A stretch of 64,000 nucleotides of DNA from Bog-756 sp963829235. Lineage in GTDB: Bacteria > Actinomycetota > Acidimicrobiia > Acidimicrobiales > RAAP-2. Below the pieces are notes generated by a model. The model searched no databases. It saw nothing but the letters and a program-made list of their open reading frames with translations, and was not told where the DNA came from. How positions within the stretch are numbered: the first letter of the stretch is position 1; every line of letters starts with the position of its first letter. Shown piece after piece: positions 25,643 through 33,701 of this stretch. The position numbers were made by a program, and so were the translations under genes. Location: assembly GCA_963829235.1 (NCBI GenBank), contig CAWHIF010000009.1, positions 620,001-684,000 on the forward strand, in the 5' to 3' direction.

Positions 25643-25723
25643 CCCATAACCGTACCGGAAGCCCGGCGGGCGGCCCTTCTCCAGCCCGGGGTGCGGACAG
25701 GAGCGCTCCCCGGCCCGCGGGCT

Positions 25724-26164
25724 TCATCCGGGCAGATGCATGAGCTCGATTCTCACCCCGTCCGGATCGGTGCAGTAGAGGAAGTCGAGCCGGCGGCCCG
25801 AGACATCGAAGGTGGTGCGGGTTTCTCGGACGACCGTGCCCCCCAACCCCTCGATGGCCGACGCCACATCGTCCACGTCCTCGACCCGGAGGGACAGGTG
25901 GGTCAGACCCAGTTGGTTCATCGGGCGGCGACGGCCGTCACCGGTGTGCGCCGGCGACACATAGCCGAGGAGCTCGATGGTGACACCGTCGCGCGCCAAC
26001 ATGCGCGACTCCACCGCGACCCCCTCCAGCTCCATCAGGGCGCCGAACTCCTCTCCGACCCGATGCGACGCCACCTGTTCGAACCCGAGGCCTTCGCCGT
26101 AGAAGCGCAGCGACCGCTCCAGGTCCGAGACACAGATGCCGAGATGGGAGAACGACAGTGTCAC
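25724..26164 (-). CDS. VOC family protein (glyoxalase / methylmalonyl-CoA epimerase-like)
   Basis: 146 residues with paired beta-alpha-beta-beta-beta units: HLGICVSDLERSLRFYGEGLGF, then GLTHLSLRVEDVDDV and TDPDGVRIELM. Likely metal ligands are His (FSHLG), Glu (TIELLG), His (LTHLS) and Glu (RIELM), the usual 2-His/2-Glu set of the VOC superfamily. Substrate unknown. Its ATG overlaps the stop of the upstream hydrolase by four bases, so it is coupled to lipid/ester catabolism genes. Confidence 0.87.
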   Translation of the reverse strand: MTLSFSHLGICVSDLERSLRFYGEGLGFEQVASHRVGEEFGALMELEGVAVESRMLARDGVTIELLGYVSPAHTGDGRRRPMNQLGLTHLSLRVEDVDDVASAIEGLGGTVVRETRTTFDVSGRRLDFLYCTDPDGVRIELMHLPG

Positions 26165-27252
26165 AGTGGTCCTTCCCCGGTACGGGACGCGGACGGGGCC
26201 GGCGAATCGGGAGGGTCGCCGAGGTGGGAGGTGACGAACTCACCCACCGCCCGGTAGACCTGCCGGCTCGCCTCCGCCCACGGCATGAGGATGGGGAACA
26301 CATGGAACATCCCGGGTTCCTCGGAGGCGACCACGTCCACGCCGGCCGCGTCCAGGTGGGCCACGAACCGGCGGATGGAGTCGCGGAACATCTCGTCGCC
26401 CCCGTAGGAGACGAAGGTCGGCGGCCATCCGCTCACATCCTGGTCCACGGCGGACACCGACCCGGCGTCCGGTTCGCGGCCGTGCAGGTAGGGGGAGGTC
26501 GGGATGTTCCACGGCAGGATGTCCCGATCGGCATTCTCGGTGATCGACGGTTCGTCGAGGACGAGGTCGAGCTCCGGTGAGAACAGCACGACGCCGGCGA
26601 TGGGCCGATGATGCGTCACCACCATCGAGTAGACGAGGGACGAGACCAGTCCCCCGCCGCTCGAGTCCCCCGCGACGAACAGATGCGAGGGATCGACCCC
26701 TCCGGCCAGCAGCGCCTCGAGGACCAGCACGGCGTCCTCCAGGTCGGCGGGGAAGGGGAACTCCGGGGCCAACCGGATATCGGCAACGAAGATCTGGCAA
26801 CCGGTACGACGGCACAACCACGAGACGAACAACCCGTACATGCGGGGCGAGGTCCCGACGTACCCACCGCCGTGCAGGTAGAGCATGGTGGCGCGGGATC
26901 CGCCGTGTCTCGGCCGATACCAGATCCCGGGCACGCCGGCCACGGTGTCCCCCTGTTGCACGATGTCGACCGAGCGCACCAGGGGGGGCATGATCACAGC
27001 ACACAGGTCGTCCAGCACGACCTCGACCGATCGCCACTCGGCGATGGGGAGCGCGGACGAGTACCCCATGAACGACCGGAGCGTCTCCCGGGTGATGGCC
27101 ACGGCGACGTTGTGGGGAAGGTTGCCGTCCCCCGCCCACGGCCTGCGGAACGGAACCCGGACCATCGCCGTCGACAGCTGACCGGCCAGGCCCAGGAGGT
27201 CGGTGGTGGTGATCGGCCACGACGAGCGGGCCACCCCGGGCCGTCGTCCCAT
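26161..27252 (-). CDS. Alpha/beta hydrolase, hormone-sensitive-lipase group
   Basis: 363 residues from the ATG at 27252. The HSL signature LYLHGGGYVGTSP (oxyanion hole HGGG) precedes the nucleophile elbow GDSSGGG; the acid lies in SYGGDEMFRDS and the catalytic His in MFHVFPI. This group (bacterial LipN/LipC-like esterases) hydrolyses short- to medium-chain acyl esters and is common in actinobacterial lipid and steroid gene sets. It begins 22 bases after the acyl-CoA dehydrogenase stop. Confidence 0.88.
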   Translation of the reverse strand: MGRRPGVARSSWPITTTDLLGLAGQLSTAMVRVPFRRPWAGDGNLPHNVAVAITRETLRSFMGYSSALPIAEWRSVEVVLDDLCAVIMPPLVRSVDIVQQGDTVAGVPGIWYRPRHGGSRATMLYLHGGGYVGTSPRMYGLFVSWLCRRTGCQIFVADIRLAPEFPFPADLEDAVLVLEALLAGGVDPSHLFVAGDSSGGGLVSSLVYSMVVTHHRPIAGVVLFSPELDLVLDEPSITENADRDILPWNIPTSPYLHGREPDAGSVSAVDQDVSGWPPTFVSYGGDEMFRDSIRRFVAHLDAAGVDVVASEEPGMFHVFPILMPWAEASRQVYRAVGEFVTSHLGDPPDSPAPSASRTGEGPL

Positions 27253-27274
27253 CACCACGGCGGGAACGCCCCGT

Positions 27275-28402
27275 TCAGACCGGCTCGGAGGCCAGGATGG
27301 CCCCGAGCTGGAGCAGCTGCTCGGTGGCACCGCCCAGGGTCAACTCGAGGTGCTTGGTCATCAGGAAGTACCGGTGCAGCGGGTAGTCACGATCGACCCC
27401 CACGCCCCCATGGAGGTGTACGGCGGCGTGCATCACCCGCTGGCCCCCGTCCGCGGCCCAGAATTTGGCGATTGCCACCTCCTTGTCGGCGGGCAGCCCT
27501 TCGGCGATCCGCCAGGCCGCCTGCCACGCGGTGAGGCGGATGGCCTCGGTGTCGACGTAGGCGTCGGCGGCGCGTTGGCCGACCGCCTGGAAGGTGGCGA
27601 TCGGCTTGCCGAACTGCTCCCTCGACTTCGTGTACTCCGCCACCAGGGCAAGCGCAGCCGAGGCGGCACCGGCCTGGGCCACGGCCACGGCGGCAGTGGT
27701 CCGCTGGACCAGCCACTCGATGATCGAGGAGCCTTCTTCGACCGATCCCAACAACGCGTCGGGGCCGACCTGCGTGCCGGTCAGGGTGAGAACCGCTTCG
27801 GGCTGGCCGGTGTTGGCATCCTGGCGTTCGCGGGTGACGCCGGCCGCCGACGGGTCCACGATGAACACGGCGACAGAGCCGGGATCCACCCGGGCGGTCA
27901 CCAGCACCGCGTGGGCGACCGTGCCCGAGGGGACACACGACTTGGACCCCGAGAGTGTCCAGCCCTCGCCGACCCGCTCGGCGACCACCGACGGGGAACC
28001 CGGGCTGCCGCCCAGCTCCACCAGAGCCGTGGTGAGCACGGTCTCACCGCTCACGACGCCGGGTAGCCACTTCCGGCGCTGGGCCTCGGTGCCGAAGCGG
28101 GCAATCGCCGGGGCCGCCGCGGCCAGCGTCTCGATGACCGGAACGTAGGCCGCGCTGTGGCCGGCCGCCTCGACCACGAGGCACGTCTCGACGAACCCCA
28201 GACCGGCGCCCCCCACCTCCTCGGGGAGGGCGATGCCGAGCAGGCCGGCGGCGGCCAGCTCGGCCCAGATCTTGCCGTCGAACCGATCGCCGTCGGGCTC
28301 GGACTCGATCTCACGCAACCGCTCGTGCGTGGACAGGTCGGTGAAGATCCGGCCGGCCAGCTCCCGGACGGCCTCTTGTTCTTCGCTGAAGGAGAAGTCC
28401 AT
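27275..28402 (-). CDS. Acyl-CoA dehydrogenase (FadE type)
   Basis: 375 residues, ACAD fold: FSFSEEQEAVRELA, LGIALPEEVGGAGLG, TKSREQFGKPIATFQAV and the C-terminal HLHGGVGVDRDYPLHRYF. The usual catalytic Glu position is not obvious, and together with its neighbour (28436) this looks like the alpha/beta pair of actinobacterial heterotetrameric ACADs (ChsE-type), where only one subunit carries the base and FAD sites are shared. FAD-dependent alpha,beta-dehydrogenation of an acyl-CoA, possibly steroid-derived, is expected. Pairing is inferred from adjacency and divergence. Confidence 0.88.
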   Translation of the reverse strand: MDFSFSEEQEAVRELAGRIFTDLSTHERLREIESEPDGDRFDGKIWAELAAAGLLGIALPEEVGGAGLGFVETCLVVEAAGHSAAYVPVIETLAAAAPAIARFGTEAQRRKWLPGVVSGETVLTTALVELGGSPGSPSVVAERVGEGWTLSGSKSCVPSGTVAHAVLVTARVDPGSVAVFIVDPSAAGVTRERQDANTGQPEAVLTLTGTQVGPDALLGSVEEGSSIIEWLVQRTTAAVAVAQAGAASAALALVAEYTKSREQFGKPIATFQAVGQRAADAYVDTEAIRLTAWQAAWRIAEGLPADKEVAIAKFWAADGGQRVMHAAVHLHGGVGVDRDYPLHRYFLMTKHLELTLGGATEQLLQLGAILASEPV

Positions 28403-28435
28403 GGTTGTCCTACCTCTTCTATCGGGGCGACAGTT

Positions 28436-29611
28436 CTATCGGAGCGAGCGGGGCAGACCGAGACCGAAGATGGCGATCAGGTCGCGCTGGATCTCATTGG
28501 TCCCACCGCCGAAGGTGAGGATGACGAGGCTGCGGGCGTACATCTCCAGCCGCCCGGCCAGGACCGCCTCGGGGCTTCCCCGAGTGAGGTAGCCGGCCTG
28601 GCCCACCACCTCCATCATCAGCTTGAAGGCCTCCATGTAGAACTCGGTGCCGAACACCTTGGTGGTCGAGGCGTCGGCCACGTCGAGGTGGCCCTGGGTC
28701 GCCGTCCAGGCCACCTTCCAGTTGATGAGCTTGAGGAACTCCAGGCGGGCATTGATACGAGCCAGGTGCACCTGCACCCACTCCTGGTCGATCACCCGTC
28801 GCCCGTCGGCCAGCTTGGTGTTCTGGGCCCACGCCGTCACATCGGTGACGGCGCGCTCGATGATCCCGGCCGAGCACAGGGTGACCCGCTCGTGGTTGAG
28901 CTGGTTGGTGATGAGCGACCATCCGTTGTTCTCGCCGCCGACCAGGCTCGTGGCCGGGACCCTCACGTCCTCGTAGAAGGTGTAGTTGATGTTGTGGTCG
29001 CCGAGCAGGTGCATGGGCACCACCTTGATGCCGGGCGTGTCCATGGGCACGATGAACAGTGAGATGCCCTTGTGCTTGGCCACCTCGGGGTCGGTACGGG
29101 TGGCCAGCCAGATGTAGTCGGCCCCTCCGGCCAGGGAGGTGTAGATCTTCTGGCCGTTGATGATGTACTCGTCGCCGTCGCGGACGGCGCGGGTCTGCAG
29201 CGAGGCCAGATCAGTGCCCGACTCCGGTTCGGTGTACCCGATGCAGAAGTGGATGTCACCGGCGAGGATCTTCGGGAGGAAGAACTCCTTCTGCTCCGGA
29301 CTCCCGAACTGCATGATGGTCGGTCCCACGGTGTTGATGGTCAGCATGGGGACCGGCGCCCCGGCGCGCATCGACTCGTCGAAGAAGATGTACTGCTCGA
29401 TGGCAGAGCGGCCCTGGCCGCCGTACTCGGTGGGCCATCCGATGCCGAGCCAGCCGTCCGTGGCCATCTGCTTCACCACTCGTCGCATGTCGGGACCGAT
29501 CCCGTGGCTGTCGGCCAACTGGGCCTCGACCTCCGGGGTGAGCAGGTTGGCGTAGTACTCGCGGAGGCGGTCCCGGAGAGCCTCTTGTTCCTCGGTGTAG
29601 CCGATCTCCAT
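28436..29611 (-). CDS. Acyl-CoA dehydrogenase (FadE type), partner subunit
   Basis: 391 residues from the ATG at 29611, which has GGGGAGGA upstream. ACAD motifs include IGWPTEYGGQGRS, FCIGYTEPESGTDLASLQT, IINGQKIYTS and the C-terminal VILTFGGGTNEIQRDLIA. The stop lies 33 bases before the next FadE gene, so both are one operon, probably controlled by the operator-like sites at 29759 and 29890. In cholesterol degradation such adjacent pairs form heterotetramers that act on CoA thioesters of side-chain or ring fragments. Confidence 0.9.
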   Translation of the reverse strand: MEIGYTEEQEALRDRLREYYANLLTPEVEAQLADSHGIGPDMRRVVKQMATDGWLGIGWPTEYGGQGRSAIEQYIFFDESMRAGAPVPMLTINTVGPTIMQFGSPEQKEFFLPKILAGDIHFCIGYTEPESGTDLASLQTRAVRDGDEYIINGQKIYTSLAGGADYIWLATRTDPEVAKHKGISLFIVPMDTPGIKVVPMHLLGDHNINYTFYEDVRVPATSLVGGENNGWSLITNQLNHERVTLCSAGIIERAVTDVTAWAQNTKLADGRRVIDQEWVQVHLARINARLEFLKLINWKVAWTATQGHLDVADASTTKVFGTEFYMEAFKLMMEVVGQAGYLTRGSPEAVLAGRLEMYARSLVILTFGGGTNEIQRDLIAIFGLGLPRSLR

Positions 29612-29758
29612 TGGGTCCTCCCCTTCGTGCCTGCGATTCCGGCCCGGAGGGCCTCCCCCGGCTACCCGCCCCATGGACGGTCCGGCCCCTTGGACTGTAG
29701 AGCCCAGGGCACCGCTCCGGCGCCGCCACGCGGCGACTCGACGGCGGGAGCGGATGAC

Positions 29759-29772
29759 TAGAACACGTTACA
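29759..29772. promoter_or_regulatory. KstR-like operator TAGAACACGTTACA
   Basis: Exact match to the KstR consensus TNNAACNNGTTNNA, the TetR-family operator for cholesterol catabolism genes in actinobacteria (established knowledge). It lies 148 bases upstream of the acyl-CoA dehydrogenase start and 193 bases upstream of the thiolase start. No kstR gene is in the window. Confidence 0.55.
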
Positions 29773-29889
29773 TTCACCTCGGGCCGGAGCGCCACCGGCG
29801 GTCGGAGGCCTGCGCCCGGGTCAGACCCGGTCGCGCCCGGTAGCCTGCCCGACGGATGTCCGGACATGCGCCGCGCCGGGCACCACTAG

Positions 29890-29907
29890 GGTTACCACCC
29901 GGTAACC
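29890..29907. promoter_or_regulatory. Inverted repeat GGTTACC-accc-GGTAACC
   Basis: Perfect 7-base arms with a 4-base spacer, 57 bases upstream of the thiolase ATG and overlapping a possible -10 TAGGGT (29887-29892). The position would suit a repressor. The regulator is unknown. Confidence 0.45.
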
Positions 29908-29964
29908 TCAGACCAGTCCCGAACCGCCAGCGCGGCCCCGCCGCCGAGTCCCGAGGAGCACCAC

Positions 29965-31170
29965 ATGCCCGAAGCCGTCATCGTCGCCACCGGCCGTACC
30001 CCGATCGGACGCGCCAACAAAGGCTCGCTGGTCGACTGCCGGCCCGACGACCTCGCCGCCCTGGTGATCCGCGAGGTCCTGGCCAAGGTTCCCCAACTCG
30101 ACCCGCAGTCGGTGGAGGACGTGATCATGGGCTCGGGCCAACCGGGCGGGGAGGCGGGCTACAACGTCGGCCGGGTGGCCGCGCTGCTCGCCGGCCTGCC
30201 CGACGTGCCCGGGGTCACCGTCAACCGCTACTGCTCCTCCTCCCTCCAGACCATCCGCATGGCCGCCCACGCCATCCGGGCCGGAGAGGGGGACGTGTTC
30301 GTGGCCGCCGGCGTCGAGACCGTCAGCCGCTATGCCCACGGGGCCGCCGACACCGGTCCGCACAACGAGCTGTTCGCGGAGGCGGAGGCCCGCACCGTGG
30401 AGCGCACCCCGGCCGCCGGCGAGCCGTGGACGCCGCTGGCCGGCCTGCCCGATGTGTACATCGCCATGGGCCAGACGGCGGAGAACGTGGCCGAGTACAA
30501 GAAGGTGAGCCGTGAGGAGCAGGACGAGTTCGCCCTGCAGTCCCAGACGCGGGCCGTCGCCGCTCAGGAGTCGGGCTTCTTCGACCGGGAGATCATCCCG
30601 GTGACCACCCCGAACGGGAACGTGGTCACGAAGGACGACGGTCCTCGGCCGGGCACCACCCTCGAGGGACTGGCCGCCCTGCGGCCGGTGTTCCGGGACG
30701 GCGGCACCGTCACCGCCGGCAACGCCTGCCCGCTCAACGACGGGGCCGCCGCGGTCATCGTGATGAGCGACACCAAGGCACGCGAGCTCGGCATCACCCC
30801 GTTGGCCCGAATCGTGGCCAGCGGGGTCACCGGGCTCAACCCCGAGATCATGGGACTCGGGCCGATCGGCGCCATCCGGCAGACCCTGACCCGGGCGGGC
30901 ATGACCATCGACGACATCGACCTCGTGGAGATCAACGAGGCGTTCGCCGCCCAGGTGGTTCCCTCGGCCAAGGAGCTCGGTATCAGTTACGACAAGCTGA
31001 ACGTAAAGGGTGGGGCCATCGCCCTCGGCCATCCCTTCGGACAGACCGGTGCCCGCATCATGACCACGTTGCTCAACGCCCTCGAGGACACCGGCAAGAC
31101 GATCGGGCTCGAGTCGATGTGCGTGGGGGGCGGCCAGGGGATGGCCATGATCGTCGAACGCCTTTCGTGA
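29965..31170 (+). CDS. Acetyl-CoA C-acyltransferase (thiolase)
   Basis: 401 residues with all thiolase residues: Cys90 in NRYCSSSLQ (acyl acceptor), His356 in ALGHPFGQTG and Cys386 in MCVGGGQGMA, plus NEAFAAQ. It is a standard degradative thiolase that cleaves 3-ketoacyl-CoA, similar to mycobacterial FadA rather than to FadA5/FadA6 (judged from motif contexts). It is preceded by GAGGAGCACC before the ATG. It diverges from the acyl-CoA dehydrogenase pair and likely shares its regulation. Confidence 0.93.
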   Translation: MPEAVIVATGRTPIGRANKGSLVDCRPDDLAALVIREVLAKVPQLDPQSVEDVIMGSGQPGGEAGYNVGRVAALLAGLPDVPGVTVNRYCSSSLQTIRMAAHAIRAGEGDVFVAAGVETVSRYAHGAADTGPHNELFAEAEARTVERTPAAGEPWTPLAGLPDVYIAMGQTAENVAEYKKVSREEQDEFALQSQTRAVAAQESGFFDREIIPVTTPNGNVVTKDDGPRPGTTLEGLAALRPVFRDGGTVTAGNACPLNDGAAAVIVMSDTKARELGITPLARIVASGVTGLNPEIMGLGPIGAIRQTLTRAGMTIDDIDLVEINEAFAAQVVPSAKELGISYDKLNVKGGAIALGHPFGQTGARIMTTLLNALEDTGKTIGLESMCVGGGQGMAMIVERLS

Positions 31171-31422
31171 GCCTGCCGGTCCGACCGGCCCGACCGCCCC
31201 GCAGTCGGCCCCGGCGCGGGTGGGGTGTCACGGCGGCATCTTGATCCGACGGCCAATTCTCCAATTCGGCCGAATTATCGGCTCTAGCCGATGGTGGACC
31301 CTTCCGCCTATCGGCCACAGCCGATAATTAGCCCAATTTTGAAAACTGAATGCGGCGCAATGCGGCACCTGCCGTACCCGCAGAGCCCTCTCGACCCCGC
31401 ACTCAGACCACCCGGGTCGGCC
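31171..31422. other. Convergent intergenic region with AT-rich palindrome cluster
   Basis: 252 bases between two converging genes. Positions about 31240-31350 are unusually AT-rich for this genome and packed with palindromes (listed separately). No open frame of credible length. Either a double transcription-termination region, a miniature element or an unrecognised RNA. Confidence 0.5.
31263..31326. repeat. Palindrome cluster: AATTCGGCCGAATT plus two ATCGGC-N4-GCCGAT sites
   Basis: A perfect 14-base palindrome at 31263-31276 is followed by ATCGGCTCTAGCCGAT (31277-31292) and ATCGGCCACAGCCGAT (31310-31325). The two 16-base sites share six-base arms and a four-base spacer, with starts 33 bases apart, about three helical turns. 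The outer segments AATTATCGGCT (31273-31283) and AGCCGATAATT (31319-31329) are also exact 11-base reverse complements, so a large hairpin can form too. Confidence 0.75.
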
Positions 31423-32076
31423 CTATCGACGGACCTCGGCGATGAAGGCGTCGAACGCCGGCTCCCACTCGTCGGTCCACCGCGATTGGAGGGGCGGCGG
31501 CATGCCGGCCAGCATCCCGTCCCGCTGCTCCGGTGTGAGACCCTCGCGAACGAGCCCGAGGGCCAGCCACGGCTTGTCCCCCCGGAACGACTGGAGGGCG
31601 TGACCGGGGAGCTGGGACCACTCCTCGGGGCTCATCCACGCCGAGGCGATGGGCAGCACGGTGTCCTCTTCCTCCTTCAGGTGGGGACGCAGCGTGGTGT
31701 CCACGGTCGAGATCGCTTCGACGACCGCCTGACCCCCGTCGGCCGAGGGGGCGGCGCGCCAGGCGCCGATGGCGGCCCACGCCGCCTCCATCGGTTCATA
31801 GAGCAACTTGTGCTGATCGTCGATGCGCTCGAGCAGTGCCTTCTCGTGCGCGCACCGCTCCTCCAACAGCGGATAGATCATCTCGTCCTCGCCGGCGTGA
31901 TGGACGTGCAGGAACTCGAGAACGTTGTCGTAGAACGACGCGATGATCTCGACCCGACCGGGATCGGCGCCGGCCTTGCCGACGAGGTCCGGCGCCGCGT
32001 CCAAGGATCCGAGGAGCGCCTGGTGGACCGCGATCATGTCCGAGGTCTGGGTGTTGAACTGGCCGAGTGTTGTCAT
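31423..32076 (-). CDS. Hemerythrin HHE-domain protein
   Basis: 217 residues. A four-helix HHE domain covers about 1-150: IAVHQALLGSL, EFLHVHHAGEDEMIYPLLEE, QHKLLYEPME and LRPHLKEEEDTVLPIA carry the His/Glu metal ligands. Hemerythrin-like proteins bind a di-iron centre and O2, NO or redox signals. The C-terminal ~65 residues are an extension without known motif. No encapsulin cargo peptide is seen at its C-terminus. It is convergent with the thiolase across the palindrome-rich gap. Confidence 0.88.
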   Translation of the reverse strand: MTTLGQFNTQTSDMIAVHQALLGSLDAAPDLVGKAGADPGRVEIIASFYDNVLEFLHVHHAGEDEMIYPLLEERCAHEKALLERIDDQHKLLYEPMEAAWAAIGAWRAAPSADGGQAVVEAISTVDTTLRPHLKEEEDTVLPIASAWMSPEEWSQLPGHALQSFRGDKPWLALGLVREGLTPEQRDGMLAGMPPPLQSRWTDEWEPAFDAFIAEVRR

Positions 32077-32183
32077 CGTCCGCCTCCCGTCGTCGCCGGC
32101 CTCCGTTGCCCGCGTTCGGGCCCGGAAATTACCATGGGTGACGCCGGCCGGCGACGCCTGGAACTCGGCCCCGGCGGGATCGC

Positions 32184-32381
32184 TCAGTCCGGGATCTCGT
32201 CGATGGCGTACTCGGGGCAGTTGGCGATGGCCAGGCGGGCCTTGTCCTCGAGATCCACCGGCACGGTGCCGTCACCCACCACGGTGGACAGCCCGTAATC
32301 GTCCACGTCGAAGAGCTGGGGAGCCAGTCCGTAGCAGCGGGCGTGGCCCTGGCACTTCTCCGGATCGACCCGGATCCTCAT
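32184..32381 (-). CDS. 3Fe-4S ferredoxin, P450 redox partner
   Basis: 65 residues: RVDPEKCQGHARCYGLAP, FDVDDYG and NCPEYAI, i.e. Cys10, Cys16 and Cys55 with the second cluster position occupied by His/Ala, the 3Fe-4S type used by actinobacterial P450s. The ATG overlaps the P450 stop by four bases (ATGA), so the two are translationally coupled. A reductase candidate is at 57671. Confidence 0.93.
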   Translation of the reverse strand: MRIRVDPEKCQGHARCYGLAPQLFDVDDYGLSTVVGDGTVPVDLEDKARLAIANCPEYAIDEIPD

Positions 32382-33580
32382 GGGAACACCACCGGCAGCC
32401 GGCGTGGCCCCCGGACCTGGCCCCCGGCCCAGGTCACCTCGGCGCCGTCGGCCAATCTGAACTCGGGAATGCGCCCCAACCACTCCTCCAGCGCCACCCG
32501 CAGCTCCATACGGGCCAGATTAGAGCCCGCGCACCGGTGGATACCCGAACCGAAGGCCACGTGGCGGTTGAGCGCACGGTCGAGGACCACCTGGTCGGGG
32601 TCTTCGAACGCCTCCGGATCGCGGTTGGCCGCCGGGAAGTTCATCAGCACCTTGTCACCGGCCTTCATCGGGCAGCCGCGGAAGTCGACGTCCTCGGTCA
32701 CCACACGGGCCATGGTCACCGGCGAGTACGCCCGCAGGAGCTCTTCGACAGCCAGGGGCATGACCGCCGGTTCGGACACCATCCGCCGCCGGTCGCCCGG
32801 ATGGGTGGCCAGGTGCCAGAGCGAGGACCCGATGGCGCTCCAGGTGGTGTCGACCCCGGCGATGAGCACGAGGGCGGCCACCCCGAGCACCACGCTCTCC
32901 TCCACCGGCGCCCCGTCGACTTCACTGTGTAGCAGTTCGCTCAACAGGTCGTCGCCGGGCTCGCGCTTCCGTCGGGCCACCTCCTCGACGAAGAACCCGA
33001 TGAGCCCCTCGACGCCCCGCTGGCGGAGCTCGGGTTGGTCGGCGAACTCGAGGACGTCGCGCACCCAGCCGGTGAAGGTGTCCGACAGGGAGCTCGGCAC
33101 CCCGAGGATGGAGGCGATCACCCGCACCGGGATCTGCTGCGCGTAGTCGCCGGCCGCGTCGGCCGACCCCGACATGACGAAGCCCTCGACCAGCTCCGCG
33201 CAGAGCTTGCGGGTCATCGGCTCGTACCCCTCCACCCTGCGGTGGGAGAACCACGGGAGGAGGAGCCGCCGGGTCCAGGTGTGCAGGGGCGGATCGGCGG
33301 AGATCGGGGGCACCCCGTACTCGAGCAACGGCTCGTCGGACGGCTCGCCGGCGAAGGGGATCACCGTGATCTCCGTCGAGCTGAAATGGCCGATGTCGTG
33401 GGCCAGGTCGACCACGTCCCGGTACCGGGTCGGCAGCCAGGTACGGCCCCGGCGGTCGGTGTGGGCCACCGGACAGGTTCGGCGCAGCTCGTCCCAGATG
33501 GGGAACGGCTCGGCCACGTAGGCCGGGTCCAGCACATCGAAATCGGTGTCCCAGTGGGTCACCGGGGGCAGGTCGGACAT
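32378..33580 (-). CDS. Cytochrome P450
   Basis: 400 residues from the ATG at 33580 (GAGGAG upstream). I-helix AGVDTT (241-246), EELLR (ExxR, 279-283) and heme loop FGSGIHRCAGS with ligand Cys350. A soluble bacterial P450 that should hydroxylate a hydrophobic substrate using electrons from the coupled ferredoxin. The surrounding FadD/SDR/ADH genes point to a steroid, terpene or branched alkane. I cannot assign a CYP family; it lacks clear CYP125/CYP142 hallmarks that I can recall. A start 20 codons upstream is possible but adds an unconserved tail. Confidence 0.93.
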   Translation of the reverse strand: MSDLPPVTHWDTDFDVLDPAYVAEPFPIWDELRRTCPVAHTDRRGRTWLPTRYRDVVDLAHDIGHFSSTEITVIPFAGEPSDEPLLEYGVPPISADPPLHTWTRRLLLPWFSHRRVEGYEPMTRKLCAELVEGFVMSGSADAAGDYAQQIPVRVIASILGVPSSLSDTFTGWVRDVLEFADQPELRQRGVEGLIGFFVEEVARRKREPGDDLLSELLHSEVDGAPVEESVVLGVAALVLIAGVDTTWSAIGSSLWHLATHPGDRRRMVSEPAVMPLAVEELLRAYSPVTMARVVTEDVDFRGCPMKAGDKVLMNFPAANRDPEAFEDPDQVVLDRALNRHVAFGSGIHRCAGSNLARMELRVALEEWLGRIPEFRLADGAEVTWAGGQVRGPRRLPVVFP

Positions 33581-33701
33581 GGTGCTCCTCGAGCCGAGCC
33601 CGATCCATCGGGCGCCGGCGATCGGGTCCCATCTTGACACGCGCTCGATCGGCCCGGCCCCATCGGCCCGGGCCCGGCCCCTCGCCGGGGGTCCGGCTGC
33701 C

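Larger units (their letters stand above)
29612..29964. promoter_or_regulatory. 353-base divergent promoter region
   Basis: No gene is visible between the leftward acyl-CoA dehydrogenase operon and the rightward thiolase. It contains a KstR-consensus site (29759-29772), a perfect 12-base palindrome ATGTCCGGACAT (29856-29867), a perfect 7+7 inverted repeat with a 4-base spacer (29890-29907) and a TAGGGT hexamer near 29887. It is the most site-rich non-coding stretch of the catabolic region. Confidence 0.5.

Noticed and set aside
31423..32076. Hemerythrin as encapsulin cargo
   Set aside because: C-terminus ends AFIAEVRR without an LGIGxL-type motif, and it is 14 kb from the shell gene.
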